NCBI RefSeq assembly: GCF_001561955.1 | Contig: NZ_CP014223.1 | Coordinates: forward strand, 1,364,001 to 1,428,000 | DNA: 64,000 nucleotides | From: Anaerotignum propionicum DSM 1682 | GTDB lineage: Bacteria; Bacillota; Clostridia; Lachnospirales; Anaerotignaceae | Direction of reading: 5' to 3' | Part shown: positions 7,719 through 14,675 of the stretch, piece by piece | Layout: each line of letters opens with the position of its first letter | How positions within the stretch are numbered: position 1 is the first letter of the stretch | Program-made: the position numbers and the translations under genes | The notes under the pieces: generated by a model | What the model was told of the DNA's origin: nothing | What the model saw: only the letters and a program-made list of their open reading frames with translations | Database searches by the model: none

Positions 7719-7818
7719 GATACTTTTGTATCTTATGTGTGTTTTTAATGTATCATATACTTTTGTATCTGTCAAATATTTTATTTACTTACTTTATTGT
7801 TTCTGATACAATAGTATC
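7719..7818. promoter_or_regulatory. Three GATAC-N4-GTATC operators in the divergent control region
   Basis: Near-identical palindromes lie at 7719-7732 (GATACttttGTATC), 7756-7769 (TATACttttGTATC) and 7805-7818 (GATACaataGTATC). The rightward promoter is TTTACT (7784-7789), 17 bp, TACAAT (7807-7812), so the third operator covers its -10 box and would allow self-repression of the XRE gene. The first two lie upstream of the excisionase start and could block the leftward promoter. The binding protein is presumably the product of 7838-8350. Confidence 0.7.
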
Positions 7819-7837
7819 TATAAGGGTGGTGTGCATC

Positions 7838-8350
7838 ATGAATATAAGTGAGAAAATACAATTTTATCGTAAAGCCAACAAGCTGACCCAAAAGCAACTA
7901 TCCGAGCTTTCAGGAGTTAGTGAGATTTCTATACGCAAATATGAAGCAGGGGACAGGTTTCCTAAACCTGAACAACTTAAAAAAATTGCTTCTGTTCTTG
8001 AAATTGGCGGTAATCAGCTTTTAGAGATAGAACTTGATGCCGTAAAAGTAGAAACTGTTGGTGACGCCATGACATTGTTTTATCTTCTAAAAGAGAAGTT
8101 AGGCATGGACTTTTCCTATGACGTAACATCTGAGGGTAGCATTGATCCAACTTCAATCTATATCCACTTTAAAAACGATAAAATCAATAATTGTCTTGAG
8201 CGTATTGCCACAGAGGAAGCAATGGCAGAGCAGTTAAAGCAGTCGCTTGGCGGTATAGATAACGAAAATACTAAAACTCAGCTTTTAACAGATAAATTTT
8301 TACTTGACCTTACGAAAGAGGAAATGTCTAAGAATGCAGATCTTCTTTGA
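7838..8350 (+). CDS. XRE-family transcriptional regulator
   Basis: 170 aa. Residues about 5-60 are a lambda-Cro-type HTH (KLTQKQLSELSGVSEISIRK, then YEAGDRFPKPEQL); the rest is a helical C-terminal domain of unknown fold. The ATG at 7838 follows AAGGGTGGTG; a longer frame from 7634 would run through the operators. It is divergent from xis-int-mob and is the obvious candidate to bind the three GATAC palindromes and keep the element quiescent. No peptidase or S24-like domain is seen, so induction would not follow the classic RecA cleavage route. Confidence 0.82.
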   Translation: MNISEKIQFYRKANKLTQKQLSELSGVSEISIRKYEAGDRFPKPEQLKKIASVLEIGGNQLLEIELDAVKVETVGDAMTLFYLLKEKLGMDFSYDVTSEGSIDPTSIYIHFKNDKINNCLERIATEEAMAEQLKQSLGGIDNENTKTQLLTDKFLLDLTKEEMSKNADLL

Positions 8351-8401
8351 TATTATTATTGAATAGCTAATGTTTCTATATAATCAGGAAGAAGGATTAA
8401 A

Positions 8402-8716
8402 ATGGATAAATTACTTAATGAATTTGAAACTTATTGCCAAACACCTGGAGTAGATTCTGGAAAAGCAAGATCTTATTCAAAAGCGGTGCAATATCTGTGT
8501 GATTTTTTACACGAAAAAAATATTAATGAAGAAGTTGTAATAAAAATGAAAAGTATCGAACCTTATTTATCTCTTCCTGACAGCCAATTTTATGAAGAAC
8601 TGTTAAGTTTCTTAGATAATCGTAGACAATCATCTTATCTCAGAAAAAGATTTATTAAAGCTGCATTGAAATATTTTTTTGACTTTTGGGATAATAAAAA
8701 TCATCATTCATTATAA
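8402..8716 (+). CDS. Hypothetical helical protein at the element border
   Basis: 104 aa, all-helical by eye. The layout GVDSGKARSYSKAVQYLCDF, then SSYLRKRFIKAALKYF, recalls the small N-terminal domain of integrases or of some restriction endonucleases, so it may be a stand-alone or truncated piece of a larger protein. AGGAAGAAGGAT precedes the ATG. It is the last gene before the guaA terminator and could share the XRE promoter. I do not recognise a family. Confidence 0.5.
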   Translation: MDKLLNEFETYCQTPGVDSGKARSYSKAVQYLCDFLHEKNINEEVVIKMKSIEPYLSLPDSQFYEELLSFLDNRRQSSYLRKRFIKAALKYFFDFWDNKNHHSL

Positions 8717-8735
8717 AGGTTGGTTTTTACAAAAC

Positions 8736-8788
8736 AAAAACCCTCTCGCTAAACTAAGTCATAAAACTTAGCTAAACGAGAGGGTTTT
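8736..8788. terminator. Strong bidirectional terminator between the element and guaA
   Basis: AAAACCCTCTCG at the left pairs with CGAGAGGGTTTT at the right, and an inner CTAAGT/ACTTAG pairing extends the hairpin. T-runs on both strands serve the rightward element gene and the leftward guaA transcript. Between it and the guaA stop (8789-8920) I see no gene; that gap would hold the integration junction. Confidence 0.75.
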
Positions 8789-8920
8789 CCTCTGTTTATT
8801 TTATTAATGGTGACACCTTAAATTATTGGTCAAAATAATTTTTAGTATCATAGCAGTATCACAGACTATTTAAAAGTGCCACAAACCCAGTGTTTAAGCC
8901 ACTTTTAAGCCGTTTAATAC

Positions 8921-10459
8921 TTATTCCCACTCAATCGTAGCGGGGGGTTTAGAAGTAATGTCATACACAATGCGATTAATGTGTTTTACTTCATTTACAA
9001 TACGAACGCTGATGCGGTCCAATACATCATAAGGAATACGCGCCCAGTCAGCGGTCATGAAGTCCGTTGTTGTTACACCACGCAGTGCCAAAGTATAATC
9101 ATAGGTTCTGAAATCACCCATAACACCAACAGAACGAACATCCGTAATTACTGCAAAATACTGATTAATGCTGCGGTCTAATCCAGCATTTGCAATTTCC
9201 TCACGGAAGATAGCGTCGGCATCTCTCAATATGGATAATTTATCTTCAGTCACTTCGCCAATTACACGAATACCTAAGCCGGGGCCAGGGAAAGGTTGAC
9301 GCCATACTAGATTTTCAGGTAAGCCAAGTTCAATACCCATCTGACGTACTTCATCTTTAAATAAAAGACGCAAAGGCTCAATCAGCTCCTCGAAATCAAC
9401 AACGGAGGGCAACCCTCCAACGTTATGATGAGACTTAATCACAGCTGAATCACCCAGACCGCTTTCAATTACGTCAGGGTAGATGGTGCCCTGAACCAAA
9501 TATTGAACTTTACCGATTTTCTTCGCTTCATCTTCAAAAACTCGGATAAATTCTTCACCAATTATTTTTCTTTTAGCCTCAGGATCAGTGATACCTTTCA
9601 GCTTATTCAAAAAGCGTTCTTGTGCATTGGCACGCACAAAATGAGAATCAAAGAAACCGTCAAATACAGATTCTACCTCATCGCCTTCATTTTTACGCAT
9701 TAAGCCGTGGTCAACGAACACGCAAGTCAGCTGTTTACCGATTGCTTTGGAAACCAAAGCAGCAACAACGCTGGAGTCAACGCCACCTGATAGGGCACAA
9801 AGGGCTTTGCCTGTGCCAACCTGTTTGCGGATTTTTTTAATCTGATCGTCAATATAATTTGTCATAGTCCAGTCACCGCTACAACCGCACACTTCATATA
9901 AGAAGTTGTGGATCATATCGGTACCTCTTGGCGTATGGTTTACTTCCGGATGGAATTGTACACCGTAAAAGCCTTTTTCAGGGCATTCAATGGCCGCGGC
10001 AGGGCAGGTTCCTGTTTTGCCTACAATGCGGAAGCCTTCAGGCATTTCTGTTACAAAGTCTGTATGGCTCATCCAGCAGATTTCTTTTTCACTAATACCT
10101 TTAAGCAATTTACTGCTTGTATCGAAGGAAACCTCTGTTTTGCCATATTCACTTTTTTCCTGGGCATTCCCAACTTTTCCGCCTAGGGTATATGCCATTA
10201 ATTGGCAGCCATAGCAAATTCCTAAAACAGGAATGCCAAGCTCAAAAATTTCAGGATCACAGTGAGGGGATTTTTCATCATACACACTATTAGGTCCGCC
10301 GGTGAAAATGATGCCCTTGGGATTTTTAGCCTTGATTTCCTCCATAGGCTTATTCCAAGGCATGATTTCACAATATACATGATGTTCTCTGACACGGCGC
10401 GCAATCAACTGATTATATTGGCCGCCAAAGTCTAATACGATAATCATTTCGTGGTTCAT
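8921..10459 (-). CDS. guaA: GMP synthase (glutamine-hydrolysing)
   Basis: 512 aa, the usual length. An N-terminal class I glutamine amidotransferase domain has [19 protein letters not shown], the GGPNSVYD loop, the nucleophile Cys in [11 protein letters not shown] and the His-Glu of VQFHPEVNH. The ATP-pyrophosphatase domain has the P-loop [15 protein letters not shown]. The dimerization domain ends in KPPATIEWE. It converts XMP, ATP and glutamine to GMP. I take ATG 10459 (6 nt after GGAGG) over ATG 10462. It is divergent from the purine permease. The 3' end of guaA is a known integration site for tyrosine-recombinase islands, and an element lies there. Confidence 0.96.
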   Translation of the reverse strand: MNHEMIIVLDFGGQYNQLIARRVREHHVYCEIMPWNKPMEEIKAKNPKGIIFTGGPNSVYDEKSPHCDPEIFELGIPVLGICYGCQLMAYTLGGKVGNAQEKSEYGKTEVSFDTSSKLLKGISEKEICWMSHTDFVTEMPEGFRIVGKTGTCPAAAIECPEKGFYGVQFHPEVNHTPRGTDMIHNFLYEVCGCSGDWTMTNYIDDQIKKIRKQVGTGKALCALSGGVDSSVVAALVSKAIGKQLTCVFVDHGLMRKNEGDEVESVFDGFFDSHFVRANAQERFLNKLKGITDPEAKRKIIGEEFIRVFEDEAKKIGKVQYLVQGTIYPDVIESGLGDSAVIKSHHNVGGLPSVVDFEELIEPLRLLFKDEVRQMGIELGLPENLVWRQPFPGPGLGIRVIGEVTEDKLSILRDADAIFREEIANAGLDRSINQYFAVITDVRSVGVMGDFRTYDYTLALRGVTTTDFMTADWARIPYDVLDRISVRIVNEVKHINRIVYDITSKPPATIEWE

Positions 10460-10509
10460 CATTAACCTCCATACAAATTTCAATGTCATCCGATTTCTTG
10501 AAATGAAAA

Positions 10510-10531
10510 GCCGCCGAAAAATTCCGACGGC
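10510..10531 (-). promoter_or_regulatory. Terminator-like hairpin at the start of the guaA leader
   Basis: Read leftward, GCCGTCG and CGGCGGC form a 7-bp stem (one G-U pair) with an 8-nt loop, followed at once by TTTTCATTT. With the promoter at 10545-10573 the hairpin begins about 10 nt into the transcript and sits about 50 nt ahead of the start codon. It may be a 5' stabiliser or an attenuator. No purine riboswitch consensus is seen. Confidence 0.45.
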
Positions 10532-10544
10532 AGATTCTCTATTT

Positions 10545-10573
10545 ATATTAGCATAGGCCACAAATATTGACAA
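10545..10573 (-). promoter_or_regulatory. guaA sigma-A promoter
   Basis: Leftward TTGTCA (10568-10573), 17-bp spacer, TAATAT (10545-10550). The predicted start is near 10538. Confidence 0.75.
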
Positions 10574-10639
10574 GAGAAAAAACCATGAAATATATTGCCT
10601 GTTATTTGGAATCTTTGTAGAATATACAGTTGTAAACCG

Positions 10640-10668
10640 TTGACAGGTCAGCTTTACTTTGTTATCAT
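10640..10668 (+). promoter_or_regulatory. Sigma-A promoter of the purine permease gene
   Basis: TTGACA (10640-10645), 17-bp spacer, TATCAT (10663-10668), pointing right toward the ATG at 10730. The roughly 55-nt leader shows no riboswitch that I recognise. Confidence 0.75.
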
Positions 10669-10729
10669 CTTAAAGTCATTGTCTTAATTTTACTTTTTTT
10701 ATTCATACCTACTATAAGGAGGGAAAAAC

Positions 10730-12067
10730 ATGGGTTTTTTCGAAAAATGTTTTAAGCTAAAACAGAATAACACTACAATGAAAACTGAAATTTTTGCTGG
10801 ATTAACTACATTCATGACAATGGCATATATTTTGGTGGTTAACCCCAGTATTTTAAGTGCATCGGGAATGGACGCCAATGCTCTTCTAACTGCTACCTGT
10901 CTTGCTTCTGCACTGGGTACATTTTTTATGGCCTTTTTTGCCAACTATCCTTTTGCATTGGCTCCTGGTATGGGGCTGAATGCATATTTTGCTTTTACTG
11001 TTTGCGGACAGTATGGTTACAGCTGGCAAGTGGCTTTAACGGCAGTATTTGTGGAGGGTATAATTTTTATTTTGCTTTCCGCTGTAAAAGTGAGAGAAGC
11101 AATTTTTAACGCAATACCATCTAATATGAAAAAAGCAACCAGTGTTGGTATTGGTATGTTTATTGCCTTCATTGGATTACAAAATGCAGGTGTTATTGTT
11201 CCAAACAGTACCGTTTGTGTTGCATTAGGGGACATTAAAAATATTTCTGTGGCATTATCCTTAATTGGTACAATTATTACATTGGCGCTGGTGGTAAAAA
11301 AAGTAAAAGGCGCTTTGTTTTTGGGAATTATTTTAACTTGGGTTTTAGGTATTATCTGTCAGCTTACTGGAATTTATGTAGTAGATATTGATGCAGGAAT
11401 GTATTCCTTAATTCCTCAGGGAATTATTTCGGCACCTCCAAGTATCGAACCTATCGCAATGAAGCTGAGTTTTCAAGGTGTAAATATTTTGGATTTTATA
11501 ACTGTTGTATTTGCATTTTTATTTGTTGATTTATTTGATACCCTGGGTACCTTAATCGGTGTATCCACAAAAGCTGGTTTTGTTGATAAAGATGGCAAAT
11601 TGCCTCATATCAAAGGAGCTTTATTTGCAGATGCATGTGCAACAACAATTGGTGCGACATTAGGTACTTCCACAGTTACCACCTTCGTGGAAAGTGCTTC
11701 CGGCGTATCTGATGGCGGACGTACAGGTATGACTGCATTTACCACTGGCGTACTATTTTTAATTGCATTGTTATTTTCCCCAATTTTAACAACAATTCCA
11801 TCCTTTGCTACAACGCCTGCTTTGGTGGTAGTAGGTCTATTTATGGTTGAAAACATCAGAGAGATTGATTTTAGCGATTATACAGAGGGATTCCCTGCAT
11901 TTATGACAATACTGATGATGGTTGTTGCATATAGCATATCTGAAGGCTTGGTTTTTGGTGTAATTTCTTATGTATTGTTGAAGCTGCTCAGCGGCAGACA
12001 AAAAGAACTGAATCCAGTTATCGTTATTATCGGAATTTTATTCTTTATTAAGTTGATTTTAGGATAA
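10730..12067 (+). CDS. pbuG: Guanine/hypoxanthine permease (AzgA/PbuG, NCS2-related)
   Basis: 445 aa with about 12 to 14 membrane helices. Family motifs: EIFAGLTTFMTMAYILVVNP near the start, PGMGLNAYFAFTVC, the central FVDLFDTLGTLIGVSTKAG and GTSTVTTFVESASGVSDGGR, which are hallmarks of AzgA-type transporters taking up guanine, hypoxanthine or adenine by proton symport. AAGGAGGG precedes the ATG. Position next to guaA fits purine salvage feeding GMP synthesis. The exact substrate cannot be read from the sequence. Confidence 0.9.
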   Translation: MGFFEKCFKLKQNNTTMKTEIFAGLTTFMTMAYILVVNPSILSASGMDANALLTATCLASALGTFFMAFFANYPFALAPGMGLNAYFAFTVCGQYGYSWQVALTAVFVEGIIFILLSAVKVREAIFNAIPSNMKKATSVGIGMFIAFIGLQNAGVIVPNSTVCVALGDIKNISVALSLIGTIITLALVVKKVKGALFLGIILTWVLGIICQLTGIYVVDIDAGMYSLIPQGIISAPPSIEPIAMKLSFQGVNILDFITVVFAFLFVDLFDTLGTLIGVSTKAGFVDKDGKLPHIKGALFADACATTIGATLGTSTVTTFVESASGVSDGGRTGMTAFTTGVLFLIALLFSPILTTIPSFATTPALVVVGLFMVENIREIDFSDYTEGFPAFMTILMMVVAYSISEGLVFGVISYVLLKLLSGRQKELNPVIVIIGILFFIKLILG

Positions 12068-12400
12068 AAGGCAGTTTGAGCAATATTTATTTTGTATGGA
12101 ATATCTTCGTTCGTTTCGTTAAAGTGAGATTATAACAGCTTAGGAATGATCAAATGAGACATACAATAATGCGCAAACTCATAATATATTTTTCTTGAGA
12201 CTATTCATTAGACATAAAATAGGAATCCTATGGGTAACCGTAGATAAAATGATTCTCTTCTGGGACATGTATAGTGGATGCGTGATTGAAGCAGAAAGGG
12301 CGACTGTTCATTTGAGCAGTAGTCCTTTTGTTGCATTTTGGAAATAGGGAGCCTGAGAACGTGTAATATATGGAAGCAATGGAAATCGTTAAAATTCTTA
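12068..12400. other. Intergenic stretch with one long hairpin, no gene seen
   Basis: No convincing coding frame. The main feature is a 15-bp hairpin with one mismatch and two G-U pairs: AAAGGGCGACTGTTC (12295-12309) with GAGCAGTAGTCCTTT (12314-12328) around an ATTT loop, without an immediate T-run. Both G-U pairs form only in the rightward RNA, so an RNA on the + strand is more likely. ATAGG-AAT-CCTAT at about 12219-12231 is a small palindrome. I recognise no known RNA family. Confidence 0.4.
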
Positions 12401-12429
12401 TTGTTTCTTAGAGAAATAAAATCTATAAT
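12401..12429 (+). promoter_or_regulatory. Sigma-A promoter of the phosphofructokinase gene
   Basis: TTGTTT (12401-12406), 17-bp spacer, TATAAT (12424-12429). A palindrome ATACT-TGT-AGTAT (12428-12440) overlaps the end of the -10 box and the likely start site, a good place for a repressor. Confidence 0.7.
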
Positions 12430-12475
12430 ACTTGTAGTATCTATCATGAGATAAATTTTGGAAAGGCGGATAGCA

Positions 12476-13699
12476 ATGAAAAACTTACTGGTCGCGCAAT
12501 CGGGCGGCCCATCTGCAGCAATTAATGCCACATTATGCGGTGTGGTTGAAAAAGGATTGGCTGATAAAAATATTGATAAGGTTTATGGCGCACAAAATGG
12601 TATCATTGGAATTTTGGCTGAACGAATGGTTGAACTGAATGCGCTGCTTTCTAACCCTCAATCCTTACAGCTGTTATGTCAAACACCTTCTTCGGCATTG
12701 GGCTCATGTAGAATGAAGCTTTCACATTGGGAGGAAAGTACCTTTGAATTTGAAAAAATAATTTCTATTTTCAGAAAATATAATATTGGCTATTTTATTT
12801 ATATTGGTGGAAATGATTCCATGGATACAGTGCATAAGCTTTCAGAATATTGCCGCTTGCGCAAGATAAATGATATTTGTATTATGGGCGCTCCAAAAAC
12901 CATTGATAACGATTTGATGGAAACGGATCATTGCCCGGGCTTTGGCTCGGCAGCAAAATATATCGCCACCACTTTTTCAGAAATTGCCTGCGATTGCAAT
13001 GTGTATGCTCTACCTGCTGTCACCATTGTGGAAGTAATGGGGCGAGATGCAGGATGGCTTACTGCTTCTTCCGTTTTGGGTAGAATAAACGGAGACTCCG
13101 CACCTGATTTAATTTATCTTTGTGAAAAGCCTTTTTCCGTAGACGGATTTTTACGGGATGTAAGAGAAAAGTTAGGGGAAAAACATGCTGTGGTTATTGC
13201 GGTAAGTGAGGGAATTAAAAATGAGGCGGGAGAATATATTACCGATTGCCTTCAGGATAGAACAACAGATGCCTTCGGGCATAAAATTTTGGCAGGTGCG
13301 GCAAAGTATTTAGAAGAAATCGTTCGCCAAGAGATTGGGTGTAAGGTCAGAAGTGTAGAGCTGAATTTGATGCAGCGTTGTGCATCCCACGTGGCAAGTG
13401 CAGCGGATATTTATGAATCCAGACTGCTTGGCATGGCAGCGGCGGATTATGCTATGGCAGGCGGAAGTGGAAAAATGGCAGCAATCAAAAGAATATCCAC
13501 CAAGCCGTATCAATTTGAAATTGAATTTGTAGAAATTGAAAAAATTGCCAACCAAGTGAAAACCGTTCCTTTGAAATGGATTCATGAGCAGGGGAATGAT
13601 GTTACTCAAGAAATGATTGATTATTTGCTTCCGTTGATTCAAGGAGAGCTGCCTTGTACCTACGAAAATGGGGTTCCTGTGCATTTTAGACTGTTTTAA
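12476..13699 (+). CDS. pfp: 6-phosphofructokinase, probably pyrophosphate-dependent
   Basis: 407 aa, longer than the 320-aa ATP-type enzyme. It has AQSGGPSAAINAT at the nucleotide/PPi site, YIGGNDSMDT where the GGND replaces the GGDD or GGDG of other types, the catalytic GAPKTIDNDL and VEVMGRDAGWLTA. It phosphorylates fructose 6-phosphate; the K in PKTIDND and the length favour PPi as donor. I start at ATG 12476 behind GGAAAGGCGG rather than at 12458. It has its own promoter (12401-12429) and is followed by a separate sporulation-type gene. Confidence 0.88.
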   Translation: MKNLLVAQSGGPSAAINATLCGVVEKGLADKNIDKVYGAQNGIIGILAERMVELNALLSNPQSLQLLCQTPSSALGSCRMKLSHWEESTFEFEKIISIFRKYNIGYFIYIGGNDSMDTVHKLSEYCRLRKINDICIMGAPKTIDNDLMETDHCPGFGSAAKYIATTFSEIACDCNVYALPAVTIVEVMGRDAGWLTASSVLGRINGDSAPDLIYLCEKPFSVDGFLRDVREKLGEKHAVVIAVSEGIKNEAGEYITDCLQDRTTDAFGHKILAGAAKYLEEIVRQEIGCKVRSVELNLMQRCASHVASAADIYESRLLGMAAADYAMAGGSGKMAAIKRISTKPYQFEIEFVEIEKIANQVKTVPLKWIHEQGNDVTQEMIDYLLPLIQGELPCTYENGVPVHFRLF

Positions 13700-13747
13700 A
13701 AGGTTCTTTAAAGAAAAAATCAATGAATTCAAAATTTTTCATGTTTT

Positions 13748-13778
13748 TGTATAAAATTTTCCAAAAGGGTACATACTT
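13748..13778 (+). promoter_or_regulatory. Possible forespore (sigma-G/F type) promoter
   Basis: TGTATA (13748-13753), 18 bp, CATACTT (13772-13778) resembles the sigma-G pattern and lies just ahead of the BofC-like gene. The leader would be very short, which lowers confidence. Confidence 0.35.
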
Positions 13779-13795
13779 TTTTCGAGGTGGAAATT

Positions 13796-14335
13796 ATGAA
13801 GAAAAAAGTTGTACTTCTGGCCCTTGCCGGCTTTTTTCTATCGTTGGGGCTAGGTTATGTTTTAACAGCGAAAGAACAAGAAAAGCAAAAGCTTCCAACA
13901 CAGGAACATACCGTTTTGGTTGGAAAAAAAGAAGTTACTGTGAAAAAAGAGGGTAAAATAATTTACCAATATTACTATACAAAGGACGCAATCACAAAAG
14001 AGGTTACTGAGCCAGTTCCGGATTTTCTTGAAGGGTTGAACCGCCGGCAGATGCAAAGCATTTATAACGGGTGGCAAATTGTTTATTTTTCACCTGAAAA
14101 GGTAATACTGCGGTGTTCTGTTGAGGGAAAAAGCAGTGAGGTCTTTGTTTTAAAAGAGTATGAAGGCAATTTAGCTGTGTTTACAGAAGATATTGATAAA
14201 AAGATGAGATTAAAGGAATTGACGAAAGTTCCGATTTCTGTCTTGCCTGATCCGGAGCGGCAACAGCTCATAGAGGGCATCTATGTTTTAGGCGAAGAAA
14301 ACTTAGTGAAGCTACTTTCAGATTTTACAAGTTAA
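13796..14335 (+). CDS. BofC-like C-terminal-domain protein, membrane-anchored or secreted
   Basis: 179 aa. Residues 1-25 are an N-terminal signal or anchor (KKKVVLLALAGFFLSLGLGY). The domain at about 55-110 has QYYYTKDAITKEV, PVPDFLEGLNRRQMQSIYNG and WQIVYFSPEKVILRC, which I associate with the BofC C-terminal domain of clostridial sporulation proteins. BofC in Bacillus tunes forespore-to-mother-cell signalling; a like role here is inference. GAGGTGG precedes ATG 13796. Confidence 0.7.
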   Translation: MKKKVVLLALAGFFLSLGLGYVLTAKEQEKQKLPTQEHTVLVGKKEVTVKKEGKIIYQYYYTKDAITKEVTEPVPDFLEGLNRRQMQSIYNGWQIVYFSPEKVILRCSVEGKSSEVFVLKEYEGNLAVFTEDIDKKMRLKELTKVPISVLPDPERQQLIEGIYVLGEENLVKLLSDFTS

Positions 14336-14363
14336 TTTTTGTTAAATTTTTATTATTTTTTCC

Positions 14364-14392
14364 TAGACATTTTTTGTCCCACATGATATAAT
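14364..14392 (+). promoter_or_regulatory. Sigma-A promoter of an intergenic small RNA
   Basis: TAGACA (14364-14369), 17-bp spacer, TATAAT (14387-14392). About 105 bp later there is a strong terminator with no coding frame between. Confidence 0.75.
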
Positions 14393-14398
14393 GAGCAT

Positions 14399-14503
14399 GT
14401 GAAAACTCCCCAATATTTTCACATTGCGGTAAATCCGTAATCCCAATAAGAAATACCTTCTCTTTTTGAAAGAAGAGCAGTCATCGGCAGACTGCTCTTT
14501 TTT
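14399..14503 (+). ncRNA. Candidate regulatory sRNA with C-rich loop
   Basis: About 105 nt from predicted start to U-run. The 5' hairpin pairs GTGAAAA (14399-14405) with TTTTCAC (14416-14422) and shows CTCCCCAATA in its loop. A small TTGCGG/CCGTAA hairpin follows, then an exposed TCCCAATAAG. The terminator pairs AAGAGCAGTC (14473-14482) with GACTGCTCTT (14490-14499) and T residues to 14503. Exposed CUCCCC and UCCC are complementary to Shine-Dalgarno sequences, as in RsaE/RoxS-like Gram-positive sRNAs, so a trans-acting role is plausible. I do not recognise the family. The gap 14504-14601 shows no further gene. Confidence 0.65.
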
Positions 14504-14601
14504 CCATGCATGGAAAAAATTAAGTTTATTTGAATTATTTTTCCTGATTCAAATGAATTTATGAGGGGAATCTTATTTTTACTTTTATTTTCAATTGTTT
14601 A

Positions 14602-14610
14602 TGGTATAAT
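14602..14610 (+). promoter_or_regulatory. Extended -10 promoter element for the GH13 gene
   Basis: TGGTATAAT (TGn-TATAAT) about 70 bp ahead of the TTG start at 14676; no good -35 box is seen, as expected for the extended type. Confidence 0.5.
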
Positions 14611-14675
14611 TACCGCAATGAAAATCCGTTTCGGCTATTATAAGCCATATCAAATACAACAAAGGTGGTGGGTTT

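Noticed and set aside
10560-10730. Purine riboswitch upstream of the permease gene
   Set aside because: The conserved loop and junction sequences of the purine aptamer are absent.
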